Shown: positions 26,301 to 36,433, counted from the stretch's first letter. The stretch: DNA of 64,000 bases from Pacificitalea manganoxidans (GCF_002504165.1 NZ_CP021404.1:434001-498000), one strand, 5' to 3'. Program-made: numbers and translations. Notes: a model not told the origin generated them from the sequence alone.

Positions 26301-28555
26301 ATCTGAGCAATCCCGCCGCAGCAGCCAGTCTGGGCACGCTCAACCTCAGCAGTTCTATTTCGGCGGAGGACATCGCCTATAATCCGGTCGACGGTGAAAT
26401 TTACGGGATCGATCAGGCCTCGGACCGGATTTTTCGGGTCTCGCCCAATGGCGGTCTGCCGGGCACCGTGACGCCGACGCTGATCGGCCCGGCGATCTAT
26501 GCAGGCACGTTCGGCTCCGTCTGGTTTGATCAGGACGGCCGGATGTATGGTTATTCCAACACCACCGACAATCTGTATCTGATCGATACCGCGACCGGCT
26601 TTGCCCAACTGATCGCGACCGTGGCTGCCGACGATCTGGGGAATAGCGAAGCCGCTTCCTGCCGCGGGCCAGCACCGGTGGAGTTTGGCGCTGTCGCCGG
26701 GAATGTCTACGAAGACAACAACGCCTCCGACACGCGTGACGGGGGGGAGCCGAACCTTGGCGGGGGGATCGGGATCACGATTTTCCACGACAACAACACG
26801 CCCGCCAATTTCGCCGATGATATCGAGGTGGGCGCGACTGATACGGCCGTGGATGGCACCTATGGCTTCGACAGTCTTCTGGTGAATTCTGGCTATCGGA
26901 TCCTGCTGGACGAGGCTGACCCGGACCTGGGTGTCGGGCGCACGATCGGCACCTCCAACCCGCTGCTGGGGGTGAGCGTCGCCGCCGCGACCACGACCGA
27001 AAATCAAGATTTCGGCTTCGACGCGGCGGGGGCGGACCTGTCGCTCACGAAATACGCCGCGCTGAGCGGCACCGTGACCCCGCGCAGTTCCGCCGCGCCG
27101 GGCGACTTGATCGACTGGATCATCACCATTGAAAACAGCGGGTCGGGCTCGCCTTCGGGGGTGAAAGTCATCGACCGCATTCCAGATGGGTATGATTACA
27201 TCTCGGATAGCGCGCCGGCGACGGGCGACACCTATGACCCCGATACCGGGTTGTGGTTTGTCGATGAAATCCTCGCTGGCAGTTCCGAGACGCTGGTGGT
27301 GACCGTGCGCATGCGCGACACCGGCACCACCACCAACACCGCCGAGATCGTGTATAGCTCGCTTCCTGACCCGGACAGCGATGTGACGACCGGGCATCTG
27401 ATCGACGATGGCGACGACGGGATCGCGGATGACGACGAGGCCAGTTATGCGCTGGCCCGGATCACCGGCGGGCGGCGGCTTGCAGGGCAGATTTTCATCG
27501 ACAATGGCGCAGGCGGCGCGGTGGCGCATGACGGGCTGCGCGGTGGCACGGAAACAGGCGCTCAAGGCAGTCGCCTGCGTCTGCTCGACGGGAGCGGTGC
27601 CTTTCTGGCCGATCCGGTCGTGGCCGGGGATGGAACGTGGTCTTACACCCTTCCGGCCAGCTATAGCGGGGATATCACGGTCGAATTGCGCGATCAGGCC
27701 AGCCGCATTCCGATTTCGGAGCGCACGGATGGCCTGCCCGGCCTGACCGATACGGACCCTCATGACGGGCGTTTTAGCTTCACCCCGGACAGCGGCGCAG
27801 ATTATCTGGACCTTAATCTGGGTGTGCTGCCGGTGCCGCAACTCAGCCGAAGTCAGGCCGCCGCAATTGCCGCCGGGCAGGTCGTGACCCTGCCGCACCG
27901 CTATGTGGCCAGTTCTAGCAGCGAAGTGACCTTTTCCGTGACCACCCTGTCGGAAACGCCCGCCAACGGGTATTCGGTGGCGCTGTACCGCGATCCCGAT
28001 TGCGATGGGGCCCCGGACACGCCGCTGACGGCTGCGGTGCCCGTCTCCGTGGGGGAGGTCATCTGCCTCGTCGCACGGGTCGCCGCGGGCGGTGGGGTCG
28101 GGCCGAGCGGTAGTTTCGCCTTCAGGCTGGAGGCTGACACAAGCTTTACGGACACCAGCGCGACCCACCAGCTGGTCAATGTCGACAGGCTTGGCGCGGC
28201 GACGGCCTCGGGTTTGATCCTGCGCAAGACGGTGCGCAACCTGACCCAAAACACGGCTGAGGACACCGCCAATAGTGGCAGCCCCGGCGATGTGCTGGCC
28301 TATCGCATCCATGTTGTGAACGCGACGACGGAGCCTGTCGACGATATCGAGATCTTTGATCGGACGCCGCCCTATACCGAACTGGATTCCGCACCAACCA
28401 GCCCGACCGCGCTGTCGGGTGGGGTCAGCTGCGCAGTGGTGGAGCCTGCGACACCGGCAGCGGGCTATAGCGGCCATCTGCGCTGGACCTGTTCGGGGGC
28501 GCTCGACCCCGGAGCCGAAGGTTCGGTCATATTCGAGGTGCGGATCGGCGACTGA
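23399..28555 (+). CDS. Large secreted repeat protein with GEVED, DUF6923-like and DUF11 domains
   Basis: 1718 residues from ATG 23399, with GGGAG about 7 nt upstream. A signal peptide ends near AVAQ (about 35). A DUF11-like repeat is followed by two GEVED-type repeats, each starting DRGDAP (about 24946 and 25456) and ending GEVEDY. Then comes a beta-propeller-like part (LYRFDGNNAILRRLQ, GWGYNALDGYMYG), resembling DUF6923. SdrD-B-like and DUF11 domains with isopeptide-type features end the protein (ADLSLTKYAAL; LILRKTVRNL). There is no LPXTG anchor or outer-membrane barrel. Probably a secreted adhesive or matrix protein; the export route is unclear. Confidence 0.85.
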   Translation: MTDLKMARWVRHSFSWLLAAMIVAWLGMAGSAVAQQLVFQPVGPPTVVGSGVGKRAIWRNAGTVGGQTVDIVGVLTNTTLDHQFGTGNNQIQITSVSQDPHFADFLIYEAGTYDINSNTGGVPVVADVFVQINDIDGPSNEQVYAQLCAGLVEYIRIDRSATTRRSFFTGTSAVGSEIFILSGDQNYANQPESGLEIFYPQTSVFRFGRTANSRFLVRLGNPTYEEADTLDMSCADFRATNLTDDVKEQELGQPVTLNILFNDSVATENNNPPANDSEAPSRYALQAIDLVPPAGAINTVTDSSGHIVAFDMPGEGTWTYDDLTGELTFTPLIAFFGVPTPIDYRYQRPENTAGQVYSASANVSIDVGAVGLLKLATLADTNLNGYADPGETIAYVFTAENFGNVTLTNVALAETQFSGQGVPPVITFQSATALSPQGTLEPGERAIYTATYTLVPADLDTTITNQAEVTATTPAGTPVSDLSDSENASDGDGVAQNGPGPGRDDPTSIYAGSGPDRGDAPITYGDPEHADTSGYRIGAVPGDGDSSAQHSADATGDDADAGGDDEAEEVFPQLYGGLTRSVAIPVGEVSPGAGRLQVFVDFGADGTFLTPGDQVGTDLSDGGPGDLDGAVDGVITFEIAVPPTAPLVPTFARLRFSTVAGLDAVTAAADGEVEDYAIVLKTPPDADRGDAPASYGDPQHVVEGATTLYLGTVPPDVDVLAQSSVTADGDDLDGGDDEDGVTLPTLYAGGLAEITVQVVEPAPGTAALQAFIDFDGDGDFAQAGDRVATNLRDGEAGDKDGTANGAITFEVAVPAGATTLPTYARFRWSTDTIDAETAFDGEVEDYTLTISSDPPPFLCDGSLYRFDGNNAILRRLQVETSGSTYTVNTVDVGNAGNDLAGGWGYNALDGYMYGVRPNSRRLYRVDGSGSFTNLGNISGAADARDAGDILPNGTMLYVVNNSTWQIVDLSNPAAAASLGTLNLSSSISAEDIAYNPVDGEIYGIDQASDRIFRVSPNGGLPGTVTPTLIGPAIYAGTFGSVWFDQDGRMYGYSNTTDNLYLIDTATGFAQLIATVAADDLGNSEAASCRGPAPVEFGAVAGNVYEDNNASDTRDGGEPNLGGGIGITIFHDNNTPANFADDIEVGATDTAVDGTYGFDSLLVNSGYRILLDEADPDLGVGRTIGTSNPLLGVSVAAATTTENQDFGFDAAGADLSLTKYAALSGTVTPRSSAAPGDLIDWIITIENSGSGSPSGVKVIDRIPDGYDYISDSAPATGDTYDPDTGLWFVDEILAGSSETLVVTVRMRDTGTTTNTAEIVYSSLPDPDSDVTTGHLIDDGDDGIADDDEASYALARITGGRRLAGQIFIDNGAGGAVAHDGLRGGTETGAQGSRLRLLDGSGAFLADPVVAGDGTWSYTLPASYSGDITVELRDQASRIPISERTDGLPGLTDTDPHDGRFSFTPDSGADYLDLNLGVLPVPQLSRSQAAAIAAGQVVTLPHRYVASSSSEVTFSVTTLSETPANGYSVALYRDPDCDGAPDTPLTAAVPVSVGEVICLVARVAAGGGVGPSGSFAFRLEADTSFTDTSATHQLVNVDRLGAATASGLILRKTVRNLTQNTAEDTANSGSPGDVLAYRIHVVNATTEPVDDIEIFDRTPPYTELDSAPTSPTALSGGVSCAVVEPATPAAGYSGHLRWTCSGALDPGAEGSVIFEVRIGD

Positions 28556-28595
28556 CGCATTGGCCGATCCGGCATCCCTGTCACAGCAGGGGTCT

Positions 28596-28613
28596 GCCGC
28601 CCGCGCGGGCGGC
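28596..28613 (+). terminator. GC-rich palindrome after the large repeat-protein gene
   Basis: GCCGCCCGCGCGGGCGGC forms an almost loopless palindrome 41 nt after the stop. No T-run follows, so an intrinsic terminator is only possible. Confidence 0.3.
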
Positions 28614-28699
28614 CTTCCGTAGGTAGATCCTCGTCAACTGCTGATCGCGACTTAGGTCTGTGCCTGTGCGCGACGTGGCGCGGCAGAGGAGTCTGGGTG

Positions 28700-29122
28700 A
28701 TGACAGCATTGTTCGTGGGGCTCGCGCTGGTCGCGCTGCTGGGGGTCGTCCACCATTTCGGGGTGTCGTCGCTCCGCCGGGTCTGGCCGCATCCCGAACG
28801 CTCCGCGAATTTGGCGATCCTCGGCTCGTTCATGTGCCTGTTGGCGCTGCATTTCGTGGAGATCCTGCTGTTCGCAGCAGTCTATCGCGGCCTGCTGGAA
28901 TGGCCTGAATTTGGCGCGTTTACAGGGGATTTCGACGGCTCTTGGACCGACTTGATCTATTATTCGGGGATCAATTTCACCACGCTCGGCTTCACCGGGA
29001 TCGAAACATCGGGCCCGATCAAACTGGTGAGCATGATGCAGTCGCTCGGCGGCTTCATGGTCCTGACATGGTCCGCCACGATCATCTATGCGATCTGCAG
29101 TCAGGCGTGGCCGGAAAAATGA
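28700..29122 (+). CDS. Small two-transmembrane ion-channel-like protein
   Basis: About 140 residues; ATG 28700 with GAGGAG 9 nt upstream (GTG 28697 is possible). Hydrophobic segments lie at about 1-20, 45-70 and 105-130. The pore loop IYYSGINFTTLGFTGIET carries TTLGFT where potassium channels have TVGYG-like filters. It belongs to the ion-channel superfamily; ion selectivity is unknown. Convergent with bioY. Confidence 0.75.
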   Translation: MTALFVGLALVALLGVVHHFGVSSLRRVWPHPERSANLAILGSFMCLLALHFVEILLFAAVYRGLLEWPEFGAFTGDFDGSWTDLIYYSGINFTTLGFTGIETSGPIKLVSMMQSLGGFMVLTWSATIIYAICSQAWPEK

Positions 29123-29150
29123 CAGCGGCCCAACCGGGGCCGGGCCGCTG
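29116..29150 (-). terminator. Terminator of the bioMNY operon
   Basis: CAGCGGCCC at 29123-29131 pairs with GGGCCGCTG at 29142-29150. Read on the minus strand, the stem is followed by TCATTTTTCC, a T-run, directly downstream of bioY. Confidence 0.7.
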
Positions 29151-29161
29151 CATCAGGTAGG

Positions 29162-29707
29162 TCAGCCGCGCGACAACACTGCCGCAGGGCGGGCGCGGGC
29201 AAGCCCGGAGGTGATGAGACCCGCCAAAACGACCTTGATCAGATCGCCCGGGATAAAGGGCAGCACCAGCGCGGTCGCCTCGGCCAGCGTTTTGTCGAGC
29301 ATGACGGCCATGCCGATGATGCCCGGAATATAGAGCGCGATGACACCCCCCAGAAACGCCCCGATCGAAGCCGCGGCCACCAGCGGCGCGCTGCGCAGCT
29401 TCTCGGTGACGAGCCCGGCGACGAAGGCCGCAATCGGCCAGCCAATGAGGAAGCCCACGGTCGGCCCAAAGAACACGCCCAACCCGCCCCGGCCCCCGGC
29501 CAGTGCCGGCACGCCCAAGGCGACGACAAGTTCCAGCAGCAGCACCGCGAGCAACCCGCGCTTGGCGCCCAGAACAGTGCCGCAAAGCATCACGCCAAGG
29601 CTCTGGGCAGAGATCGGCACCCCCGACATGAGGGTGATCGTGGGCACCAATCCCAGCACCGCGATCAACGCGGCGAACAGGGCGATGAGGGCAAGGTTGC
29701 GTTCCAT
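29162..29707 (-). CDS. bioY: Biotin ECF transporter substrate-binding subunit BioY
   Basis: 181 residues, AAGGA upstream of ATG 29707. Six membrane segments; VPISAQSLGVMLCGTVLGAKRG and FFGPTVGFLIGWPIAAFVAG are the BioY core with the biotin site. Terminal gene of the bioM-bioN-bioY operon; binds biotin in the inner membrane and couples to BioMN. Confidence 0.95.
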   Translation of the reverse strand: MERNLALIALFAALIAVLGLVPTITLMSGVPISAQSLGVMLCGTVLGAKRGLLAVLLLELVVALGVPALAGGRGGLGVFFGPTVGFLIGWPIAAFVAGLVTEKLRSAPLVAAASIGAFLGGVIALYIPGIIGMAVMLDKTLAEATALVLPFIPGDLIKVVLAGLITSGLARARPAAVLSRG

Positions 29708-29727
29708 GGGAGTCCTTTCAGAAGGGG

Positions 29728-30345
29728 TCAGTCGTTACGGGATCGGGCAGGCACGCCGCCGCGGGCCTTCAGCGCCTCGGCCACATGTTCGGCATCGTCG
29801 AGCGTCACCAGCGTCAGCGGAATAACGACCCGCCACCCCGCGCGACGGGGGCTGCGGGCGCGCCACGCTTCGGCCAAGGCCCGCCCTTTGTCGAGCAGGA
29901 CAGGCGTGAATCGCAGCACCAGCGCGATGGCAAATCCGATGAGGCCCGGACGCAATCCCAGCCGCTCCAACGGGCGCAGCAGGGTGTCGACGACGGCGAT
30001 CAGGTCTTCCAACCGGGTGGTCATGGTGACGAGGTTGGCCAAGGCGACGGTGGCGAGGATACGCGCGGCCAGCATGGCCCCCCGCGCCAGATCATCGGTC
30101 AGCGCATGCCAGACAAGGATCACAGCCACGAAGATCCATAGCGGCTTGAGCGCGCGAAGGCCCGATACGGCAAAGCGCGCGCCACAGATGGCGTAGAGCA
30201 CAGCGACCAGCGCCAAGGGCGGCAGCATCAGCGCGGGCGCGTCGATCAGCGCAACGCCAAAGGTGAACCCCGCAAGGCCCAGCAGCTTTGCCCCCGCCGG
30301 GACACGGTGGAATGGCGTGCGCACGGGCGAGGTCAGAGCAAGCAT
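29728..30345 (-). CDS. bioN: Biotin ECF transporter T-component BioN
   Basis: 205 residues. Four to five membrane segments followed by the coupling helices with the A-R-G motif: EAWRARSPRRAGW and ALKARGG. It overlaps bioM by 13 nt. It links BioY to the ATPase BioM. Confidence 0.93.
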   Translation of the reverse strand: MLALTSPVRTPFHRVPAGAKLLGLAGFTFGVALIDAPALMLPPLALVAVLYAICGARFAVSGLRALKPLWIFVAVILVWHALTDDLARGAMLAARILATVALANLVTMTTRLEDLIAVVDTLLRPLERLGLRPGLIGFAIALVLRFTPVLLDKGRALAEAWRARSPRRAGWRVVIPLTLVTLDDAEHVAEALKARGGVPARSRND

Positions 30346-31085
30346 GACGCGCCCTCCTCAGCGATGCGGGTCATTTCGGTGGTGAACGTGCCCAGCACGC
30401 TCCCGGGCGGTCCATCCGCGCGGACGCTTCCCTCGTCGATCCAGATCACCCGGTCGTAGCCTGCGATGGCGGCGGGATCGTGGGTGATATGGATGAGCGC
30501 CGGGGTGATCCCGGCCAGATGGTGATGCAGGGCGCGCGTCGTGGGGATGTCGAGTCCGCTGAAGGGTTCGTCCAGCACGATCACCGAAGGCTCCATCGCC
30601 AGAACGGCCATCAGGCAAACAAGGTGCCGCTGGCCTTGGGACAAGGTTGCGACAGCGCGTTCGGCCCAGTCCAATCTGTCAAACCGGGCAAGCATGGTGC
30701 GAGCGCCGTCCCGCGCGGCGCGTTTCGACTGCCCCAACTGCCGCAGGCCAAAACTCAGCTCTTCCTCGACAGTGGGGAAGATGATCTGGTGATCGGGGTT
30801 CTGAAACAGGATGCCCACCGCCCGCAGCGCGCCGCGTCGGTCTTTCAGAACGTCGATACCGTTGATCTGGACGCGGCCCGCATCCGGCGCGATGAGCCCG
30901 GCCATCAGGCGGGCGAGGGTGGATTTGCCCGACCCGTTGCGCCCGACGATCCCGACCCGTCGTTCGGTCACGTTCAATGCCACATCGGACAACACCTGCC
31001 GCCCGCCGAGGCTCAGGTTCAGGCCCGCGATGTCCAGCCGGAACGGCACCTGTGCGGCACCGGTCGGAGGGGCAACAGTCGTCAT
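30333..31085 (-). CDS. bioM: Biotin ECF transporter ATPase BioM
   Basis: 250 residues. Walker A GRNGSGKSTLA near 48, Q-loop ILFQNPDHQI, signature LSQGQRHLV, Walker B VIVLDEPFSGLD, and H-loop ITHD. All ATPase motifs are intact. First gene of the operon; no ribosome site stronger than GGAC is visible. Confidence 0.94.
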   Translation of the reverse strand: MTTVAPPTGAAQVPFRLDIAGLNLSLGGRQVLSDVALNVTERRVGIVGRNGSGKSTLARLMAGLIAPDAGRVQINGIDVLKDRRGALRAVGILFQNPDHQIIFPTVEEELSFGLRQLGQSKRAARDGARTMLARFDRLDWAERAVATLSQGQRHLVCLMAVLAMEPSVIVLDEPFSGLDIPTTRALHHHLAGITPALIHITHDPAAIAGYDRVIWIDEGSVRADGPPGSVLGTFTTEMTRIAEEGASCLL

Positions 31086-31586
31086 CGGGCGGGCGTGTCC
31101 TTCGGGCGGCGGTGCGATCGCCGAGGGCTAGCATGATCGCTCCCATCGGCCAAGCGGTGTCTGGGACCGGGAGGCCAGAGCAGCGGGCAAAGCGGCGGGT
31201 GATCCGCATCAGGAAGGCCCGCCGCTTCGGCCACGGGAGCCTATGCGGAGGTGGTGCAGATCGGGCAGGCCGCCGCCGCCGCAATGACCGCTTTGGCCGT
31301 ATGTCGCTCCACGCTGTGCCGTGGATAAGACTTGCGATGCGGTCCGGGCACCGTGGCACACGGCCAGCACACTCATTTTTGATGCACCGCCAGATGACGT
31401 GTTTTGAGCGATCACTCAATGCGGGCTAAGCCCGGTCTGCGACGCCGTCAGCACGTTGGCCGCGCGTTACGTTGTCAGACGTATAGCGCGCGGGCAGTGG
31501 GCCGAGGGTGAGTGTCGTGACCTTTGGATTGAAACCAACCCCGGCGCGCATCGCAGCCTCCCAACTACAAGAAAGACTACGATCAG
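31086..31586. other. Gene-free 501-nt interval
   Basis: No reading frame here looks like a protein, and no conserved riboswitch could be matched. It must contain the bioM promoter (minus strand) and the promoter of the membrane-protein gene at 31587. Codon bias in the plus-strand frames is unlike that of neighbours. Confidence 0.5.
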
Positions 31587-32045
31587 ATGATGACACCACA
31601 CTTCCTCAGGAACCTGCTCTTGGCCGGATTGGTCGGCGAAATTACGTTCGAGCTTTATGCATGGCTGATCTCGCCGATCTTGTTCGGTGTCTCTCTGGCC
31701 CCTGCGAATTTGGTGATCGCGCTTATCAAGATCGCTCTCGGCGTGGCAGTGCCGTATTGGGCCGGCTTCCTCCTCCACTTTACCATCGGTGTGGTCGGGT
31801 TTGCCGCGTTCGTCTGGGTGACGCATCTGGTGTCGCGGACCAACCTTATCCTGTCAGGTGTGATTGCGGGGGTGATTTTGTGGTTCATCGCGCAGGGTGT
31901 TCTGGCCCCGGTCGTCGGGCGCAGCTTCATGATGGGTTTCGGCGCTTACACACAGTCGTCGTTCATCGGGCATGTCGGGATGGCGACGGTGATCGGCTAT
32001 GTCATGGCCGCGCTGCAAACCCGCCGGTCCCTCGCGACCGCCTGA
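31587..32045 (+). CDS. Unknown inner-membrane protein
   Basis: 152 residues with four hydrophobic segments (FLRNLLLAGLVGEITFE; IALGVAVPYWAGFLLH; LILSGVIAGVILWFIA; VGMATVIGYVMAAL). Conserved-looking Gly, Trp and His residues are spread through the loops (HFTIGVVGFAAFVW, THLVSRTN). Not recognised. Convergent with nrdF. Confidence 0.7.
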   Translation: MMTPHFLRNLLLAGLVGEITFELYAWLISPILFGVSLAPANLVIALIKIALGVAVPYWAGFLLHFTIGVVGFAAFVWVTHLVSRTNLILSGVIAGVILWFIAQGVLAPVVGRSFMMGFGAYTQSSFIGHVGMATVIGYVMAALQTRRSLATA

Positions 32046-32117
32046 CGGCTGCCCTGACGCCTTCGCAGGGTGGCCGTTGGCCGCTGCGGGGATGTCTCCA
32101 TTCGGGAAGCGCATATG

Positions 32118-32150
32118 AAAAGGCCCCCGCCGTGGCAGCGGGGGCCTTGA
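32118..32150 (-). terminator. Terminator of the nrdHIEF operon
   Basis: AAGGCCCCCGC at 32120-32130 pairs with GCGGGGGCCTT at 32138-32148. On the minus strand the stem ends in TTTTC. It lies 22 nt after the nrdF stop. Confidence 0.8.
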
Positions 32151-32171
32151 AATGAGCGATTTGCGCGGGGC

Positions 32172-33158
<987 letters not shown>

Positions 33159-35333
33159 TTAGAGCGAACAGGAAACGCAGCCCTGCACCTCGGTCCCTTC
33201 AAGGGCCATCTGGCGCAGGCGGATGTAGTAGATCGTCTTGATGCCTTTCTTCCACGCGTAGATCTGCGCGCGGTTGATATCGCGGGTGGTCGCGGTATCG
33301 CGGAAGAACAGCGTCAGTGACAGACCCTGATCGACATGCTGGGTCGCGGCGGCATAGGTGTCGATGATCGCCTCGGGGCCGATCTCATATGCGTCGCGGT
33401 AATATTCGAGGTTGTCGTTGTTCATATAGGGCGCGGGATAGTAGACGCGACCGATCTTGCCTTCCTTGCGGATCTCGATCTTCGACGTGATCGGATGGAT
33501 CGAGGAGGTGGCATTGTTGATGTAGCTGATCGAGCCGGTCGGCGGCACGGCCTGCAGGTTCCGGTTATAAAGCCCGTGTTTCTGCACATCCGCGGCCAGC
33601 GCCGTCCAGTCATCGCGCGTCGGCACCGACACGCCTGCGGCGTCGAACATTTCCTGCACGCGCGGCGTCTCAGGCAGCCAGTCGCGGCTGGTGTAACGCT
33701 CGAAGAAGCTGCCATCGGCGTAGGAGGAGTCCTCGAACCCGACGAAGGTTTTGCCCCGTTCCCGCGCCAGCGCATTGGACGCCCGCAGGCAGTGGTAGAG
33801 GATGGTGCAGAAATAGATGTTGGTGAAGTCGAGCCCCTCGGCGGAGCCGTAATGCACATGCTCGCGTGCCAGATAGCCATGCAGGTTCATCTGGCCCAGC
33901 CCGATCGCACGGCTTTCGTCATTGCCGTGGCGGACCGAGGGCACGCTGTCGATCGCGGACATGTCGGACACGGCGGTCAGCGCGCGGATCGCGGTGTCGA
34001 CCGTCTGGCCCAGATCGCCGCCATCCATCGCCTTGGCGATGTTGAGCGAGCCGAGGTTGCAAGAAATATCCGTGCCCATCTCTTCGTAGCTCAGGTCGTC
34101 CTTGAAGCTGGACGGGCGGTTCACCTGCAAAATCTCGGAGCACAGGTTCGACATGGTGATGCGGCCCGCGACGGGGTTCGCGCGGTTCACCGTGTCTTCG
34201 AACATGATGTAGGGGTAGCCGCTTTCGAACTGGATCTCGGCAATTGTCTGGAAGAACGCGCGCGCGTTGATCTTCTTTTTGCGGATGCGGCTGTCGGCGA
34301 CCATCTCGTGATATTTCTCGGAGACGGAGATTTCCGAGAACGCGCAGCCATAGACCTTCTGCACGTCATGCGGCGAGAACAGATACATGTCCTCGTTTTT
34401 CTTCGCGAGTTCGAAGGTGATGTCGGGGATCACCACGCCAAGACTCAGTGTCTTGATGCGGATCTTCTCATCCGCGTTCTCGCGCTTGGTGTCGAGGAAG
34501 CGCAGGATGTCGGGGTGATGCGCGTTCAGATAGACCGCGCCCGCGCCCTGACGCGCGCCAAGCTGGTTGGCATAGGAGAAGCTGTCTTCGAGCAGCTTCA
34601 TCACCGGGATCACGCCGGAGGACTGGTTCTCGATCCCTTTGATGGGGGCGCCATGCTCGCGGATATTGGTCAGCATCAACGCGACGCCGCCGCCGCGCTT
34701 GGACAGTTGCAGCGACGAATTGATCGCGCGGCCGATACTTTCCATGTTGTCTTCGATGCGCAGCAGGAAGCAGGAGATAAGCTCCCCGCGCTGTGCCTTG
34801 CCCGCATTGAGGAAGGTGGGCGTCGCGGGCTGGAACCGGCCGCCGATGATTTCTTCCATCAGCCGAACGGCCAGATCCTCGGACCCCTGCGCCAGCGCCA
34901 GCGCGACCATGCACACGCGGTCCTCATACCGCTCCAGATAGCGCTGCCCGTCATTGGTCTTCAGCGTGTAGGAGGTGTAATATTTGAATGCGCCGAGGAA
35001 GGTCGGGAACCGGAACTTCTTGGCGTAGGCCATGTCCCACAGCTTGTGCACGAAGGCGCGGTCATAGGCGTCGAGTACCTCGCCCTCGTAGTAGCCTTCT
35101 TCGACAAGGTAGCCCAGCTTTTCGTCCAGCGAGTGAAAGAACACGGTGTTCTGGTTCACATGCTGCAGGAAATACGCCCGCGCGGCGCGGCGGTCCGCGT
35201 CGAACTGAATGCGGCCTTCCGCGTCATAGAGGTTCAGCATCGCGTTCAGCGCGTGGTAATCCAGCGCCGGTTTGGCCGAGGCGCTCGCGCCATGCTTGTC
35301 TAGTGCGGTTCGGTCGAGAGTTGCGCTTTCCAA
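33159..35333 (-). CDS. nrdE: Class Ib ribonucleotide reductase large subunit NrdE
   Basis: About 724 residues. No ATG or GTG fits the start; TTG 35333 ([15 protein letters not shown]) gives the usual length and overlaps nrdI by 34 nt. Active-site features: SNLCSEILQ, the loop [20 protein letters not shown] with the substrate site, and the C-terminal redox pair CVSCSL regenerated by NrdH. There is no N-terminal ATP-cone, as expected for class Ib. Reduces ribonucleoside diphosphates. Confidence 0.95.
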   Translation of the reverse strand: MESATLDRTALDKHGASASAKPALDYHALNAMLNLYDAEGRIQFDADRRAARAYFLQHVNQNTVFFHSLDEKLGYLVEEGYYEGEVLDAYDRAFVHKLWDMAYAKKFRFPTFLGAFKYYTSYTLKTNDGQRYLERYEDRVCMVALALAQGSEDLAVRLMEEIIGGRFQPATPTFLNAGKAQRGELISCFLLRIEDNMESIGRAINSSLQLSKRGGGVALMLTNIREHGAPIKGIENQSSGVIPVMKLLEDSFSYANQLGARQGAGAVYLNAHHPDILRFLDTKRENADEKIRIKTLSLGVVIPDITFELAKKNEDMYLFSPHDVQKVYGCAFSEISVSEKYHEMVADSRIRKKKINARAFFQTIAEIQFESGYPYIMFEDTVNRANPVAGRITMSNLCSEILQVNRPSSFKDDLSYEEMGTDISCNLGSLNIAKAMDGGDLGQTVDTAIRALTAVSDMSAIDSVPSVRHGNDESRAIGLGQMNLHGYLAREHVHYGSAEGLDFTNIYFCTILYHCLRASNALARERGKTFVGFEDSSYADGSFFERYTSRDWLPETPRVQEMFDAAGVSVPTRDDWTALAADVQKHGLYNRNLQAVPPTGSISYINNATSSIHPITSKIEIRKEGKIGRVYYPAPYMNNDNLEYYRDAYEIGPEAIIDTYAAATQHVDQGLSLTLFFRDTATTRDINRAQIYAWKKGIKTIYYIRLRQMALEGTEVQGCVSCSL

Positions 35334-35719
35334 AACCTGTCCAATCCTTGGCGAATGCGGGCGATGTCCCCGTCGGTTCCGGCAAGCTCGAATCGTGCCA
35401 GAAGGGGAACGTCGCATTTAGCGGCTATGATACGGCCCGCAAGGGCGAAGGTCGCCCCGAAATTGCGGTTGCCCGAGGCGATCACGCCCCGGAGATGACT
35501 GCGGGTTTCCGCGTCGTTGAGAACGCGGATGACCTGTTTCGGCACCGCGCCCCGGCCCTCGCCGTCCGAGTATGTCGGACAGACCAGAACGAAAGGCGCG
35601 CGCGGCGGCGTAAAGGGCTCGGAACTGCGGATAGGAATCCGCGATGCCGGCAGGCCCAGCCGGTCAATGAAACGTCGGGTGTTACCGGAGCCCGACGAGA
35701 AATAGATCAAGCCGGGCAT
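35300..35719 (-). CDS. nrdI: Flavodoxin-like NrdI
   Basis: 139 residues. The FMN loop [16 protein letters not shown] near 7-22 and the segment [18 protein letters not shown] are diagnostic; [14 protein letters not shown] is the second flavin loop. Supplies oxidant for assembly of the NrdF metal cofactor. Second gene of nrdHIEF. Confidence 0.95.
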   Translation of the reverse strand: MPGLIYFSSGSGNTRRFIDRLGLPASRIPIRSSEPFTPPRAPFVLVCPTYSDGEGRGAVPKQVIRVLNDAETRSHLRGVIASGNRNFGATFALAGRIIAAKCDVPLLARFELAGTDGDIARIRQGLDRFWKAQLSTEPH

Positions 35720-35734
35720 CGCGGGAACCGGCGA

Positions 35735-35956
35735 TCAGGCGAGCGCGCCGATCTTGTCGGGGCGGAACCCGGCCCAATGATCGTCGCCTGCCATTACGAC
35801 CGGCGCCTGGCGATAGCCCAGCTCCTGCACGCGGGTCATCGCGGCGTCGTCTTCGGTCAGGTCGATCACCTCGAAATCGAGGCCGCGCGCGGACAGGGCG
35901 CGGGTGGTTGCGGTGCACTGCACGCAGGCCGGCTTGGAATAAACGGTGATGGTCAT
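35735..35956 (-). CDS. nrdH: Glutaredoxin-like NrdH
   Basis: 73 residues. Redox motif CVQC at about 11-14, then the thioredoxin-fold motif QAPVVMAG and the family ending WAGFRPDKI. Reduces the C-terminal cysteine pair of NrdE. First gene of the operon. Confidence 0.95.
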   Translation of the reverse strand: MTITVYSKPACVQCTATTRALSARGLDFEVIDLTEDDAAMTRVQELGYRQAPVVMAGDDHWAGFRPDKIGALA

Positions 35957-36351
35957 CTGCTATCGTCCCCGAAGTGTTGCTTGAGCGGGAAGTCCGACCC
36001 TCCACACCAGATATAGGACTATATCCGCCGTGTTGAAGCCGGGCCTCGCCCGTGTCGTCATCTGCGTCTCGGGATGCTTTGCATCCGCCACGGCCCGCGC
36101 GCGCCTGATCCGTTCATGCCGGTATCCGGCAAGCCAACGGAGCAAGGCTCATCGCGTATATCTGCGGGGGCAGCGCCGGATTGGACCGGCTTCCCGTCTG
36201 GCCGAAACGTCGGAACCAAAGCACCAAGACAACAGCATATAGAGGGCGGATGGCCTATTGTGTCAATATATGGAAAAGGCTTGACGCGGGCTTTTGTTTG
36301 GGGGGCCGAGGGTGCGCCTGATTTGCGGGCAGCACGCGACGGTGTTTGACA
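35957..36351 (-). promoter_or_regulatory. Upstream region of nrdHIEF with candidate NrdR-like boxes
   Basis: About 395 nt without a gene. Partial matches to the NrdR box (ACACWATATATWGTGT) were aligned by eye at 36004-36019 (ACACCAGATATAGGAC), 36232-36247 and 36261-36276. The last two have centres 29 bp apart, near the roughly three-turn spacing of paired boxes, but each match is imperfect. Confidence 0.35.
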
Positions 36352-36398
36352 CGAAAAGAGGGCGCGCGAGATCAGGCACTTGCCCCCTCGCGCGCCCC
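36352..36398 (-). terminator. Terminator of putA
   Basis: GGGCGCGCGAG at 36360-36370 pairs with CTCGCGCGCCC at 36387-36397. On the minus strand it is followed by TCTTTTCG. It lies about 36 nt after the putA stop. Confidence 0.8.
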
Positions 36399-36433
36399 TT
36401 TGTCCAGTGGCGAAATATTCCCTCGCGGAAGGG

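Noticed and set aside
23399-28555. Type I secretion RTX or LPXTG sorting signal in the large repeat protein
   Set aside because: No GGxGxDxxx nonapeptide tandem and no LPXTG with hydrophobic tail is present at the C-terminus.
31090-31270. Possible cobalamin-type riboswitch upstream of bioM
   Set aside because: None of the conserved B12-box elements could be aligned, and the downstream genes are biotin transporter genes.
33336-35303. 655-codon plus-strand frame over nrdE
   Set aside because: Antisense shadow of nrdE, without recognisable domains.
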